From: Pelomonas sp963422775
GTDB taxonomy: Bacteria > Pseudomonadota > Gammaproteobacteria > Burkholderiales > Burkholderiaceae_C
DNA length: 64,000 nucleotides
Assembly (NCBI GenBank): GCA_963422775.4
Contig: CAUJSJ030000184.1
Span: 24,092 to 88,091 of the forward strand
Reading direction: 5' to 3'
The notes under the pieces are model-generated. The model was not told the origin of the DNA, ran no database searches, and worked only from the letters and a program-made list of their open reading frames with translations. The position numbers were made by a program, and so were the translations under genes. Of the stretch, positions 51,987-59,975 are shown one piece after another; the first letter of the stretch is position 1; every line of letters starts with the position of its first letter.

Positions 51987-53333
51987 ATGACCCAGCCCAA
52001 CTTCCTGGACCTGGTGCGTCGTCTCGAAGGCCATCAGGCCGCCGGCGAATGGCCGGCCATGCTGCTCGAGATCACCAACCTCGTCATCGCGATGGTGAAC
52101 GACCCGCGCGCGCGCGGCGTCGTCTTCGGCTCGGCCGAGATGGACCGTTTCTGCCAAGCGGCCGGCGCCCTGTCGGCCCAGCAACTCGGTCTCGCGACGC
52201 CGACCGACTACAACGACCATGTGGCCGTGCACGTCGCCACCGAGGTTTACGACAGTCAGGGCGGCCACACGCTGGCGCTGAAGGACGTGATCCGCGCCCG
52301 GCCCGACCTGGTGCATGTCGTGCTGGTCACGAACCTGCACGAACGGCCTTTGCCGGTGGACCGTTTCAACCGCGACATGGAGCGGCCGGTGCAGGTGTTG
52401 ATGGCGCCCGCGCTGTCGCTGCCCGACAAGCTGCGCTGGCTGCAGATGCAGCTGGCCACGCTCAAGCCCGGATTGCTGACGCTGTTCAGCCACCACTACG
52501 ACGTAGCGGCAGTCGGCGCGGCCCAGCCCGGCGTCGCCCGCGAGACGGCCTACTTCCACCACGCCGACCACGACATGGCGCTGGGCGTCTTTCTGCCGCA
52601 TGCGCTGCACGTGGACTGCACCAACCTGTCCCACCACCAATGCCGCCACCACCTGGGCGTGGGCCGGCAGGCCTACTGGCCGCTGGTGTCGCCGGACCAG
52701 GGCGTGCGCCCGGCGCATACCTTCATGGCCGACGGTCAATTGCTGACCTGCTCGCACGGGTCGATGAACAAGTTCCTGGCGCCGGGCCGCTACGGCTACT
52801 TCGACGTCATGTTGCGCCGCCTGGCTGAGGTCCGCGGCGAGCATATCCACGTGGGCGTGATGCCCGCGGAAGAACTCGACGCCTTCCGCGAGCGCCTCAC
52901 CGCGGCGGGCGTGGACGCCGCGCGCTTTCGCCACCAGACGCCGGTGCCGAGCCTGTGGTCCTGGCTGCGCGACAGCCGCATCGACCTGTGCATCTCCTCC
53001 TTCCCTGTGCAGGGCGCCAAGGGCCTCGTCGAAACCCAGGGCGCCGGCCTGCCGGTGCTGATCCAGCAGAGCAGCCTGGCCAAGCTGCACTCCACGCGCG
53101 AGCTGATCTACCCAGACGCGCTGTGGTGGGAGACGCCAGACGACTTCATCCGCGTGATCGCTGCGCTGACGCCCGAAAAGCTGCAGGAGCAGGCCCTGGC
53201 CTCGCGCCGCTTCTACGAGGAGTGGCACCACCCGCGCGAGCTGGCCTACGCGCTCAACAACCCACGCCTGACCGTGCAATGCCCGCCGGTGCGAAGCACG
53301 CCCTGCGACACCCTGGCCCTCTACCTGCGTTGA
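51987..53333 (+). CDS. Putative glycosyltransferase (GT-B-like)
   Basis: A 448-residue protein of no family I can name with confidence. The C-terminal part (LCISSFPVQGAKGLVETQGA then GLPVLIQQSSLAKLHSTREL, and WWETPDDFIRVIAALTPEKL) resembles the donor-binding half of GT-B glycosyltransferases, with similarity to the GT41/GT4 end. The N-terminal part contains several His-rich stretches (YFHHADHDMALGVFLPHALH). Divergent from the ACP operon across 119 bases; it sits among other glycosyltransferase genes. Confidence 0.62.
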   Translation: MTQPNFLDLVRRLEGHQAAGEWPAMLLEITNLVIAMVNDPRARGVVFGSAEMDRFCQAAGALSAQQLGLATPTDYNDHVAVHVATEVYDSQGGHTLALKDVIRARPDLVHVVLVTNLHERPLPVDRFNRDMERPVQVLMAPALSLPDKLRWLQMQLATLKPGLLTLFSHHYDVAAVGAAQPGVARETAYFHHADHDMALGVFLPHALHVDCTNLSHHQCRHHLGVGRQAYWPLVSPDQGVRPAHTFMADGQLLTCSHGSMNKFLAPGRYGYFDVMLRRLAEVRGEHIHVGVMPAEELDAFRERLTAAGVDAARFRHQTPVPSLWSWLRDSRIDLCISSFPVQGAKGLVETQGAGLPVLIQQSSLAKLHSTRELIYPDALWWETPDDFIRVIAALTPEKLQEQALASRRFYEEWHHPRELAYALNNPRLTVQCPPVRSTPCDTLALYLR

Positions 53334-53335
53334 CC

Positions 53336-54010
53336 GTGATCGACCTCATCTGCGCCACACGGCTCAACGCCGAAGAGTTCTGGAGCCGTTCGGCCCTCGG
53401 CCAGTCGCTGCGCCGCATGCGCCATGACACCCGGCTCATTCCCCGCGTGTATTTCGAGAACCGCCGCGGCCTGCCGGCGATCTACAACGAGCGCATCGCC
53501 GCCGAGGATGCGTCGCCGGTGCTCGTCTTCATTCATGACGACGTCTGGCTGGACGACTACTTCTTCGCGGAGCACATCACGGCCGCCGTGCAGGCAGTGG
53601 ACATCGTCGGCGTGGCCGGCAACCGCCGGCGCGTGCCGGGCCAGCCCTCCTGGGCCTTCCCGACGACCGAGTTCAAGTGGGACGACCGCGCCAATCTCAG
53701 CGGCACCGTGGCCCACGGCCCCAACCCCTTCGGTACGCTGTCGTTCTTCGGCCCGGTGCCTGCCAGCTGCGAACTGCTGGACGGCGTGCTGGTGGCCACG
53801 CGGCGCGACCTGCTGCGCGAGAAACAGGTGCGCTTCGACGAACGCTTCGAGTTCCACTTCTACGACATGGACTTCTGCCGCACCGCTCGCGCTGCGGGGC
53901 TCTGGCTGGCGACCTGGCCCATCGCCATCACCCACCAGAGTGAAGGCGGCTTCGGTTCGAACGCATGGCTCGAAAACTACAAGAAGTACATCGCCAAATG
54001 GGGCGACTAG
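53336..54010 (+). CDS. Putative GT-A-fold glycosyltransferase
   Basis: A 224-residue protein. An Asp motif (LVFIHDDVWLDDYFFAEHI) and the later FDERFEFHFYDMDFCRTARA followed by WPIAITHQSEGGFGS look like a compact GT-A domain as in glycosyltransferase family 2 relatives. Start: GTG at 53336 or TTG at 53330; both sit at the stop of the previous gene (TGA at 53331-53333). No strong ribosome-binding site, so translation may be coupled. Confidence 0.65.
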   Translation: MIDLICATRLNAEEFWSRSALGQSLRRMRHDTRLIPRVYFENRRGLPAIYNERIAAEDASPVLVFIHDDVWLDDYFFAEHITAAVQAVDIVGVAGNRRRVPGQPSWAFPTTEFKWDDRANLSGTVAHGPNPFGTLSFFGPVPASCELLDGVLVATRRDLLREKQVRFDERFEFHFYDMDFCRTARAAGLWLATWPIAITHQSEGGFGSNAWLENYKKYIAKWGD

Positions 54011-54014
54011 CTCC

Positions 54015-54809
54015 TTAGAACCACTCCACGGGCAGCGCCAGCCCCACGCCCTTGAGCAGCCCGGCGCGAGCCTCCTTCAGCGCCTGCGTCGGCGCCGGCC
54101 AGCGGCGGTAGACGTGCAGGAAGTCCAGCACGACGGTGGTGTTGTTGGACGCTTCCTGCTGCCCGCGCCGGACGCCGGGGTTGACGTAGTCCTTGTGCAT
54201 GACGGCGCCGCCGCCCGGCAGGTAGGCCGGCATCGCGCGCGAGCAGACGCCCAGCAGCCAGTCCCAGTCTTCCTGCGAGGCGAGGTGGGCGTCGAACGTC
54301 AGGCCCTGCAGCAGGCTGCGCCGGTAGGCCAGGCAGTGCAGGGGGATGAAGTTCTTCACCCAGAGCGTGTTCACGTCGGCGCTGTGCAGTGGCGTGGCCA
54401 CGCGGCCCAGCTCGGGAATGCCCGGCTGGGCGCGGTCCTCGGTGACGACGGTGATGTCGGTGAACAGCACCTGGGCGTCCGCGCGCTCGCAATGGGGCTT
54501 CAGCGCGGCGAGGTGGTGCGGCTCGAAGGTGTCGTCGTCGTCCAGGAAGACGACCCATTCGCCGCGGGCCATGGCCAGGCCGCGGTTGCGGCTCTCGGCC
54601 GGGCCATTGGGGCCGGTGCGCTTGAGGAAGCTGTCGGTGGGACCCAGGTCGCGGGCGACGACGGCGGCCGTGTCGGCGTCCAGTGCGTCGGCGACGAGCA
54701 GGATCTCGAAGTCCGTGCAGGTCTGCGCACGCAGCGACGCGATCGCCCGCGCCAACGTGGCCGGCCGGTTGTGCGTGGCCATGACGATGGAGAAGAAGGG
54801 CGCACTCAT
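54015..54809 (-). CDS. Glycosyltransferase family 2 protein
   Basis: A 264-residue GT2 enzyme: FFSIVMATHNRPATLARAIA at the start, GPAESRNRGLAMARGEWVVF with the DXD-like FLDDDDTFEP, and HLASQEDWDWLLGVCSRA (acceptor-side catalytic Glu/Asp region). Expected to transfer one sugar of the surface glycan. It is on the opposite strand to its neighbours and ends 5 bases from the convergent GT-A-like gene. Confidence 0.88.
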   Translation of the reverse strand: MSAPFFSIVMATHNRPATLARAIASLRAQTCTDFEILLVADALDADTAAVVARDLGPTDSFLKRTGPNGPAESRNRGLAMARGEWVVFLDDDDTFEPHHLAALKPHCERADAQVLFTDITVVTEDRAQPGIPELGRVATPLHSADVNTLWVKNFIPLHCLAYRRSLLQGLTFDAHLASQEDWDWLLGVCSRAMPAYLPGGGAVMHKDYVNPGVRRGQQEASNNTTVVLDFLHVYRRWPAPTQALKEARAGLLKGVGLALPVEWF

Positions 54810-54933
54810 GGCCGGCGATGCTAGCCCCCGGCCAGTGCCCGGCGCAGCAATGTTGCGCTACAGATCAGGGTCAGTTCGACACATTGGCCCCGCGAGCGCG
54901 CTCGTAACATCGCCGCAACTTCCTGGAGAGGCT

Positions 54934-55671
54934 GTGGCATCCATCGCCGTCATCATTCCCACGACCGGAGACGCCCTGGTGCGCGAGGCCATCGCCTCGG
55001 TGCTCGCGCAGACGGCGCCGGGCGTGGTGCCCTACATCGTCGTCGACGGCCCGGGCTTCCTGCCCGCCTTCGGGGCGGCGACGGCGGGCATGGACCTGTC
55101 GGGCTGTCATGTCATCACGCTGCCGGTCAACGTCGGCGGCGGCGGCTTCTACGGCCATCGCGTCTACGCGGCCTTTTCGCACCTGGTCAACACCGAGCTG
55201 ATCGCCTACCTGGACCAGGACAACCGATTCCAGCCCGAGCACCTGGCACAACTGTCGGGCGCTTTGGCGCAGGGCGGCTGGGACTGGGGCTTCGCGCTGC
55301 GCCGCGTCGTCGCACCGTCGGGCGAGCCGTTGATGGACGATGAATCGCAGAGCGTCGGCCCCTGGGGCTCGGCCAAGCCCTACCCGCTGGTGGACACCAA
55401 CTGCTATCTGCTCAAGACCGACGTGGCGGCCCGCGTGGCGAGCTATTTCCACGGCGGCTGGGGGCAGGACCGGGTGTTCTACGCGGCGCTGTCCCAGCTC
55501 TTCCCGAACTACGGCTGCTCGGGCGCCTTCACGGTGGACTACCGCACCCGCGAGGACCTGCAGCCCAAGGTCGTCGAGCTGCTGACGCGCGAGAACGCGG
55601 CCATCCGCCAGAAGTTCGGCGGCGCGTTGCCCTTCGTGGGGCAACCGGTCAAGGCAGCGATCGCAGCATGA
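54934..55671 (+). CDS. GT2-like glycosyltransferase
   Basis: A 245-residue protein. N-terminal IAVIIPTTGDALVREAIASV and the Asp motif IAYLDQDNRFQPEHLAQLSG are GT-A-like; a central Gly-rich loop GGGGFYGHRVYAAF is unusual. The GTG at 54934 is chosen because GGAGAG lies 5 bases upstream. It overlaps the next gene by 4 bases (ATGA). Confidence 0.76.
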   Translation: MASIAVIIPTTGDALVREAIASVLAQTAPGVVPYIVVDGPGFLPAFGAATAGMDLSGCHVITLPVNVGGGGFYGHRVYAAFSHLVNTELIAYLDQDNRFQPEHLAQLSGALAQGGWDWGFALRRVVAPSGEPLMDDESQSVGPWGSAKPYPLVDTNCYLLKTDVAARVASYFHGGWGQDRVFYAALSQLFPNYGCSGAFTVDYRTREDLQPKVVELLTRENAAIRQKFGGALPFVGQPVKAAIAA

Positions 55672-56357
55672 GCCGTGTCGAGTTCAACACCCTGTACTGG
55701 GACAACACGCCGCCCGAGCAGATGCGCGCCCACCGCGCGGTGATGGCCAAGTTCGACATCGACGTGCGCTACTTCGAAGAGAACACCGCGCACGGCCTGT
55801 GGCTGGACCGCACGACGGCCACCAGTTCCGCCGACGTCATCGGCTTCTTCGACTCCGACTGCGTGCCGCTGTCCAAGGCCCGGGTGCAGGCCTGCATCGA
55901 CTACGTCATCCAGCACGACACCTTCTGCGGCATCGCCCAGGTGGCCAACCACATCCTGCCGCGCACGCACATCTACGCGGCGCCGGCCTTCTTCCTGATC
56001 ACGCGTAGCTGCTGGGAGCGCCTGGGCCGGCCAAGCTTCGTCCACAACCCGCGCTCGGACGTGGGCGAGGAGATCACCCGCGCCGCCGAGATCCTCGGCC
56101 AGCGCTTTCGCTGCCTCTACCCGGACAGCTTCGAGCGCGAACCGCGCGAAGGGCTCTGGCCGCTGGGCAACTATGGCTACTACGGCATCGGCACCGTGTT
56201 CGACCAGACCGTCTACCACCTCTACCAGGGCCGCTTCGGCAGCAACCTGCAGCTCTTCATCCAGCGCTGCGACGAGATCGCGGCGGGCACCTTCAGCAAT
56301 GCGGGTCATCTGTCGGCCCGCACCTTCGACTACGTTGGCCGCATCGCCGGTGCCTGA
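55668..56357 (+). CDS. Putative glycosyltransferase with DSD motif
   Basis: A 229-residue protein with a DXD-type motif (DVIGFFDSDCVPLSKARVQ), typical of metal-dependent GT-A enzymes, but no recognised family. The segment ITRSCWERLGRPSFVHNPRS and LGNYGYYGIGTVFDQTVYHL could hold acceptor contacts. Translationally coupled to the preceding GT2-like gene and followed after one base by a methyltransferase gene. Confidence 0.62.
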   Translation: MSRVEFNTLYWDNTPPEQMRAHRAVMAKFDIDVRYFEENTAHGLWLDRTTATSSADVIGFFDSDCVPLSKARVQACIDYVIQHDTFCGIAQVANHILPRTHIYAAPAFFLITRSCWERLGRPSFVHNPRSDVGEEITRAAEILGQRFRCLYPDSFEREPREGLWPLGNYGYYGIGTVFDQTVYHLYQGRFGSNLQLFIQRCDEIAAGTFSNAGHLSARTFDYVGRIAGA

Positions 56358-56358
56358 C

Positions 56359-57123
56359 ATGCGCGACTACCGCCACCGCCTCGTCACCGCCGGCCAGTCG
56401 TCGCCGCTGTACCTGTCCGACGTGCCCATGCTTTGGCTGGAGAAGCTGGCCCAGACGCTGGGCCGGCAGCTCTCGGTGCTGGACGTGGGTTGCGGCCTGG
56501 GCGACCAGATGCGCCGCATCCGCGAACGGCTTCCGCAGGCGTTGGCCCGCGTGGGCGGCGTGGACTGGTCGCCGGCCACGGTGCGCTTTCACGCCAGCTC
56601 CGGCATCTACGACGAGATGCTGCCGGCGGACTCCGCCGCGCTGCCCGCGGCCGATCAATCCTGGGACGTCGCGCTGTCGATGGAAAACCTGGAGCACCTG
56701 TACGGCGAGCAGTCCGTCGCGGCCATCCGCGAGCTGGCCCGCGTGGCCCGTTGCGTGATCATCACGACGCCGCTGCCGCGCGACGTCGTCAACCGTCCCT
56801 GGCTGCACGGCGAGATCGCCGAGGCCCAGGCCGACCCGCTGCCGCTGCCGGCGCAGGAATTCGTCTGCCTGGAGAGCGCCGTGCACAAGTCGGCGCTGGA
56901 CCCTGAATCGATGGCCGAGGCTGGCTTCACCCTCGTGCAGACGACGCCGGCCCATGGCCACTACTTCGCGATGGCCGCGGAGCTGAAGCCCGAGCGCATC
57001 CGCTGCCTCGGCATCGACGAGGTCGCGCCAGCGGGCGACGATCATCGCGAGCGCTACGTGGCGCTGCTGCGCGCTTCGCTCGCGCTCGGCGACCGCCTGG
57101 CCCAGGCCTGGCCTGGGCGCTGA
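56359..57123 (+). CDS. SAM-dependent class I methyltransferase
   Basis: A 254-residue protein with the SAM-binding motif LSVLDVGCGLGDQMRRIRER (about residues 33-52) and the later VGGVDWSPATV and WDVALSMENLEHLYGE motifs. Probably methylates a sugar or glycan end group in this cluster. The ATG at 56359 follows the stop of the previous gene. Confidence 0.83.
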   Translation: MRDYRHRLVTAGQSSPLYLSDVPMLWLEKLAQTLGRQLSVLDVGCGLGDQMRRIRERLPQALARVGGVDWSPATVRFHASSGIYDEMLPADSAALPAADQSWDVALSMENLEHLYGEQSVAAIRELARVARCVIITTPLPRDVVNRPWLHGEIAEAQADPLPLPAQEFVCLESAVHKSALDPESMAEAGFTLVQTTPAHGHYFAMAAELKPERIRCLGIDEVAPAGDDHRERYVALLRASLALGDRLAQAWPGR

Positions 57124-57130
57124 GGCCACG

Positions 57131-57946
57131 ATGCGGCGCTTTGCGGTCATCGGCAGCTCCCACCTCTTCGGGCTGATCCAGCAGTACGTCGGCCCGGTCG
57201 ACTCGGGCGCCTACCAGTTCGTGTGGGATACCGGCACGCCGGCCGTCGCCGAGCTGCCGCTGGGCGCCGACGGCTGGCGCGGCGACTTCGTCCTCTACAA
57301 CACGCCGGCCGGCGGGCCGCCGCCGCTGCTGCAGGGCGATGTGCTCTTCATCCCGCCGCAGCTGACCACGATCTTGGGCGCCATCCCCGCGGACGCCGAG
57401 GTCATCTTCTCGCTGATGCGCGGCCAGGAGTTCGCCATCTCCCAGCTCGTCGACGACCCCACGCATGCCGACTTCATCGCCGAGGATGATGTTTCTGGCG
57501 GCGGCTTCGAGCCCGGCCGGCGCTGGATGAGCCGCGCCGACGCCCAGGCCTGGGCCGCCGACGTCGCGCGGCCGCTGCTGACGACGCATCTCGCGCTGCG
57601 CCAGCAATTTCCGCGCGCCCGCCTCGTGCACCTGCCCGCGCCACCGCCCATCGAGGATGAGGCCCACATCCACGCCAACGCCGAGGGCTTCGGGCCGCTG
57701 TTCGCGCAGCACGGCATCAAGCCCTTCGCGCTGCGCCAGCGCTTTTACCGGCTCATGTATGCCGGCCTGAACCGCCAGCTTGGCCGCCACGGCATCCTGA
57801 GCCTCGCGCCGCCGCCGGGCTCGCTGACGCCGGCGAGTGGCTTGAAAGCAGAGCACGCGCGTGGCTGCCTGCATGGCAACGAGTGGTATGCCCAAGGGCT
57901 TGCTGAACAGATCCGCGAGGTGCTTGCGCATGTCCCATCCGTATGA
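57131..57946 (+). CDS. Uncharacterised protein, possible SGNH-like
   Basis: A 271-residue protein with no recognised family. The start MRRFAVIGSSHLFGLIQQYV resembles the first strand and Ser-loop of SGNH hydrolase-like proteins; RPLLTTHLALRQQFPRARLV and the C-terminal HGNEWYAQGLAEQIREVL (His with conserved look) fit an SGNH layout with a late His. It overlaps the GSCFA gene by 17 bases. Confidence 0.52.
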   Translation: MRRFAVIGSSHLFGLIQQYVGPVDSGAYQFVWDTGTPAVAELPLGADGWRGDFVLYNTPAGGPPPLLQGDVLFIPPQLTTILGAIPADAEVIFSLMRGQEFAISQLVDDPTHADFIAEDDVSGGGFEPGRRWMSRADAQAWAADVARPLLTTHLALRQQFPRARLVHLPAPPPIEDEAHIHANAEGFGPLFAQHGIKPFALRQRFYRLMYAGLNRQLGRHGILSLAPPPGSLTPASGLKAEHARGCLHGNEWYAQGLAEQIREVLAHVPSV

Positions 57947-58976
57947 ACAGATGCCGCCGCAGGCCTTCTGGCGCAAGACCGTCAGTGCCCAGGCCTGGGG
58001 CGAGCTCGACTTCAAGCCGAGCACGAAGTTCAAGCTGACGCCGGCGATGAAGATCGCCACGGCCGGCTCCTGCTTTGCGCAGCACATGGCCAAGCGGCTG
58101 GAGAGCTTCGGCCTCAGCCACTGGGTCGTCGAGCAGGCGCCCGCGGGTGTCGGCCCCGAGCGCGCCCGCGAGCTGCAGTACGGCGTGTTCTCGGCCCGTT
58201 ATGCCAATGTCTACACCGTGCGCCAGCTGCGCCAGCTCGTCGAGTTCGCCTTCGGCCTGCGTGAGGGCGACCCGCCGGTGCTGACCGAGAACGGTCGCTG
58301 CTTCGACGGCCTGCGCCCGCGCATCCAGCCGGGCGGCTACGACAGCCTGGCCGACCTGCGCGCCGACCGTGCCTGGCATCTCGGCCAGGTGTGCCGGCTG
58401 TTCACGCAGTGCGACGTCTTCGTCTTCACGCTGGGGCTGACCGAAGCGTGGGTGGAGAAGGAGAGCGGCATCGTCTTCCCGGTCTGCCCGGGCACGGCGG
58501 CGGGCAGCTTCGACGCCGGGCGCCACGGCTTCGTGAACTTCGAATACCCGGAGATCCTGGCCGACCTGGACTGGGTGCGCGAGTTCGTGGCAGGCGTGAA
58601 CCCCGGCATGCGCTGGATCGTCACCGTGTCGCCCGTGCCGCTGGTGGCCACGGCGACGGCACATCCGGTCATCGTTGCATCCAGCTACTCCAAGGCTGTG
58701 CTGCGCGCCGTGGCGGGGCGCTTCGCGGACGCGCATGACGGCGTCGAATACTTCCCGTCCTTCGAGATCATTTCGTCGGCCCAGAGCTTCGGCCAGTACC
58801 TGGAGGGCGATTTGCGCGAGGTGTCGCCGCGGGGCGTGGACCATGTCATGCGCCAGTTTTCGGCGGCCTTCGTCGAAGCCGGCGAGCGCGTGGCGGCTGC
58901 GCCGGCGAGCATCGCTGCCCAGGCCGCGGCGGCGGCCCAGGTGGAGTGCGAAGAGCTGCTGAATGACCGTCCCTGA
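57930..58976 (+). CDS. GSCFA-domain protein
   Basis: A 348-residue protein containing the eponymous motif IATAGSCFAQHMAKRL (about residues 44-59), then YGVFSARYANVYTVRQLRQL, DVFVFTLGLTEAWVEKESG and VSPVPLVAT, all typical of the GSCFA family. GSCFA proteins are SGNH/GDSL-like and often sit in surface polysaccharide clusters; likely an acyl esterase or acyltransferase acting on glycans. Overlaps the preceding gene. Confidence 0.86.
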   Translation: MSHPYEQMPPQAFWRKTVSAQAWGELDFKPSTKFKLTPAMKIATAGSCFAQHMAKRLESFGLSHWVVEQAPAGVGPERARELQYGVFSARYANVYTVRQLRQLVEFAFGLREGDPPVLTENGRCFDGLRPRIQPGGYDSLADLRADRAWHLGQVCRLFTQCDVFVFTLGLTEAWVEKESGIVFPVCPGTAAGSFDAGRHGFVNFEYPEILADLDWVREFVAGVNPGMRWIVTVSPVPLVATATAHPVIVASSYSKAVLRAVAGRFADAHDGVEYFPSFEIISSAQSFGQYLEGDLREVSPRGVDHVMRQFSAAFVEAGERVAAAPASIAAQAAAAAQVECEELLNDRP

Positions 58977-58992
58977 GAGCCCCGGCCCCTGA

Positions 58993-59763
58993 TCACATCC
59001 GCGGCAGCCACAGGCCCATCGTCGCGCCGAAGATGCCGCCGGCGGTGGCCAGGCTCAGCAGCCCCAGCGTCAGCGCGAGCGCCATGCTGCGACCGCGGGC
59101 GCGCAGGTACAGCTCCAGCACCGCCAGTGGCAGCAGGAACTGCGCATAGCTCAGCGCATAGACGAAGGGACCGGTGAAGGTCTTGGGGTCGAAGCCCACG
59201 GGAGCCTGCCACACCATCAGCCACAGCATCAGGCCGACGCGGAAGAACCAGACACCGTTGACCACGATGAACAGGCGCAGCGCCCAGCGCCGGTGCTCGG
59301 TGAAACGGCGCGCCCGCGCAGCCCGCCAGGCCAGCCACGCGAAAGCGATGATGAGCACGCCGTTCAGGCTGGTGGCCAGGTGCATGGGCAGGCCACCCAC
59401 GGTGCCCTTCACCCACAGCAGGTAGAAGCCACTGACGCTGCCCAGCAGCGCGCCGACCATGAAGACGCGGCCCAGCGTGCGGTGCACGGCCGGCAGGCGG
59501 CGGCGCAGTGCCGGCACGAGTTGCAGCACGCCGATGGCGGTCATCAAGAGAGCAAAGACCAGGTGGACGCTGAGCAGCGAGTTGCCCAGCCAGTCGCCCG
59601 CCACCCAGCGTGATTCACCCGGCGGGCCGCCGAGGGCAGCGCGGCCGTAGCTGATGCCGATGTAGCTCGCGAAGATGGCGAGGCCGGTGGCGGCGACGAG
59701 GAACCACAGGCCCGCCGCGGTGGCAACCGGGCGACTGGGGTTGATGGCGCGGGTGTCGTTCAC
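58993..59763 (-). CDS. DUF2306-like membrane protein
   Basis: A 256-residue membrane protein with seven or eight helices (GLWFLVAATGLAIFASYIGI, LVFALLMTAIGVLQLVPALR, FMVGALLGSVSGFYLL and others). The pattern with LRRRLPAVHRTLGRVFM is typical of DUF2306. The GTG at 59763 is preceded by GGAAG; an ATG further upstream (near 59799) is possible. Function unknown. It converges with the GSCFA gene, with 16 bases between the stops. Confidence 0.72.
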   Translation of the reverse strand: MNDTRAINPSRPVATAAGLWFLVAATGLAIFASYIGISYGRAALGGPPGESRWVAGDWLGNSLLSVHLVFALLMTAIGVLQLVPALRRRLPAVHRTLGRVFMVGALLGSVSGFYLLWVKGTVGGLPMHLATSLNGVLIIAFAWLAWRAARARRFTEHRRWALRLFIVVNGVWFFRVGLMLWLMVWQAPVGFDPKTFTGPFVYALSYAQFLLPLAVLELYLRARGRSMALALTLGLLSLATAGGIFGATMGLWLPRM

Positions 59764-59882
59764 GGGGAGCCTTCCGGGGTGTTGCGCAACGGACGGCATT
59801 CTTCTGAGCTGCCCGCTGCGGTCCGCCAACACGTCGACAGACGGCAAAGCGGCGTTGACGAACTGCAACCGCGACCGACAGG

Positions 59883-59923
59883 CCGCAAAAGATCAGGCCC
59901 CGGGGCTTGCGCCACGGGGCCTG
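59883..59923 (-). terminator. Rho-independent terminator of the giant repeat-protein gene
   Basis: A 13-bp stem with one mismatch and a GCAA loop (59894-59923) is followed, on the minus strand, by a U-rich run (ATCTTTTG). It lies 52 bases after the stop of the repeat-protein gene. Confidence 0.82.
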
Positions 59924-59928
59924 GGTGG

Positions 59929-59948
59929 GCCGGCACCGCCGTGCCGGC
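59929..59948. other. Additional hairpin before the terminator
   Basis: Perfect 8-bp stem GCCGGCAC/GTGCCGGC with a 4-base loop, between the repeat-protein stop and the terminator; may protect the mRNA 3' end. Confidence 0.6.
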
Positions 59949-59975
59949 GAGGAGATCAGTCTCGGCGTGCGGGCG

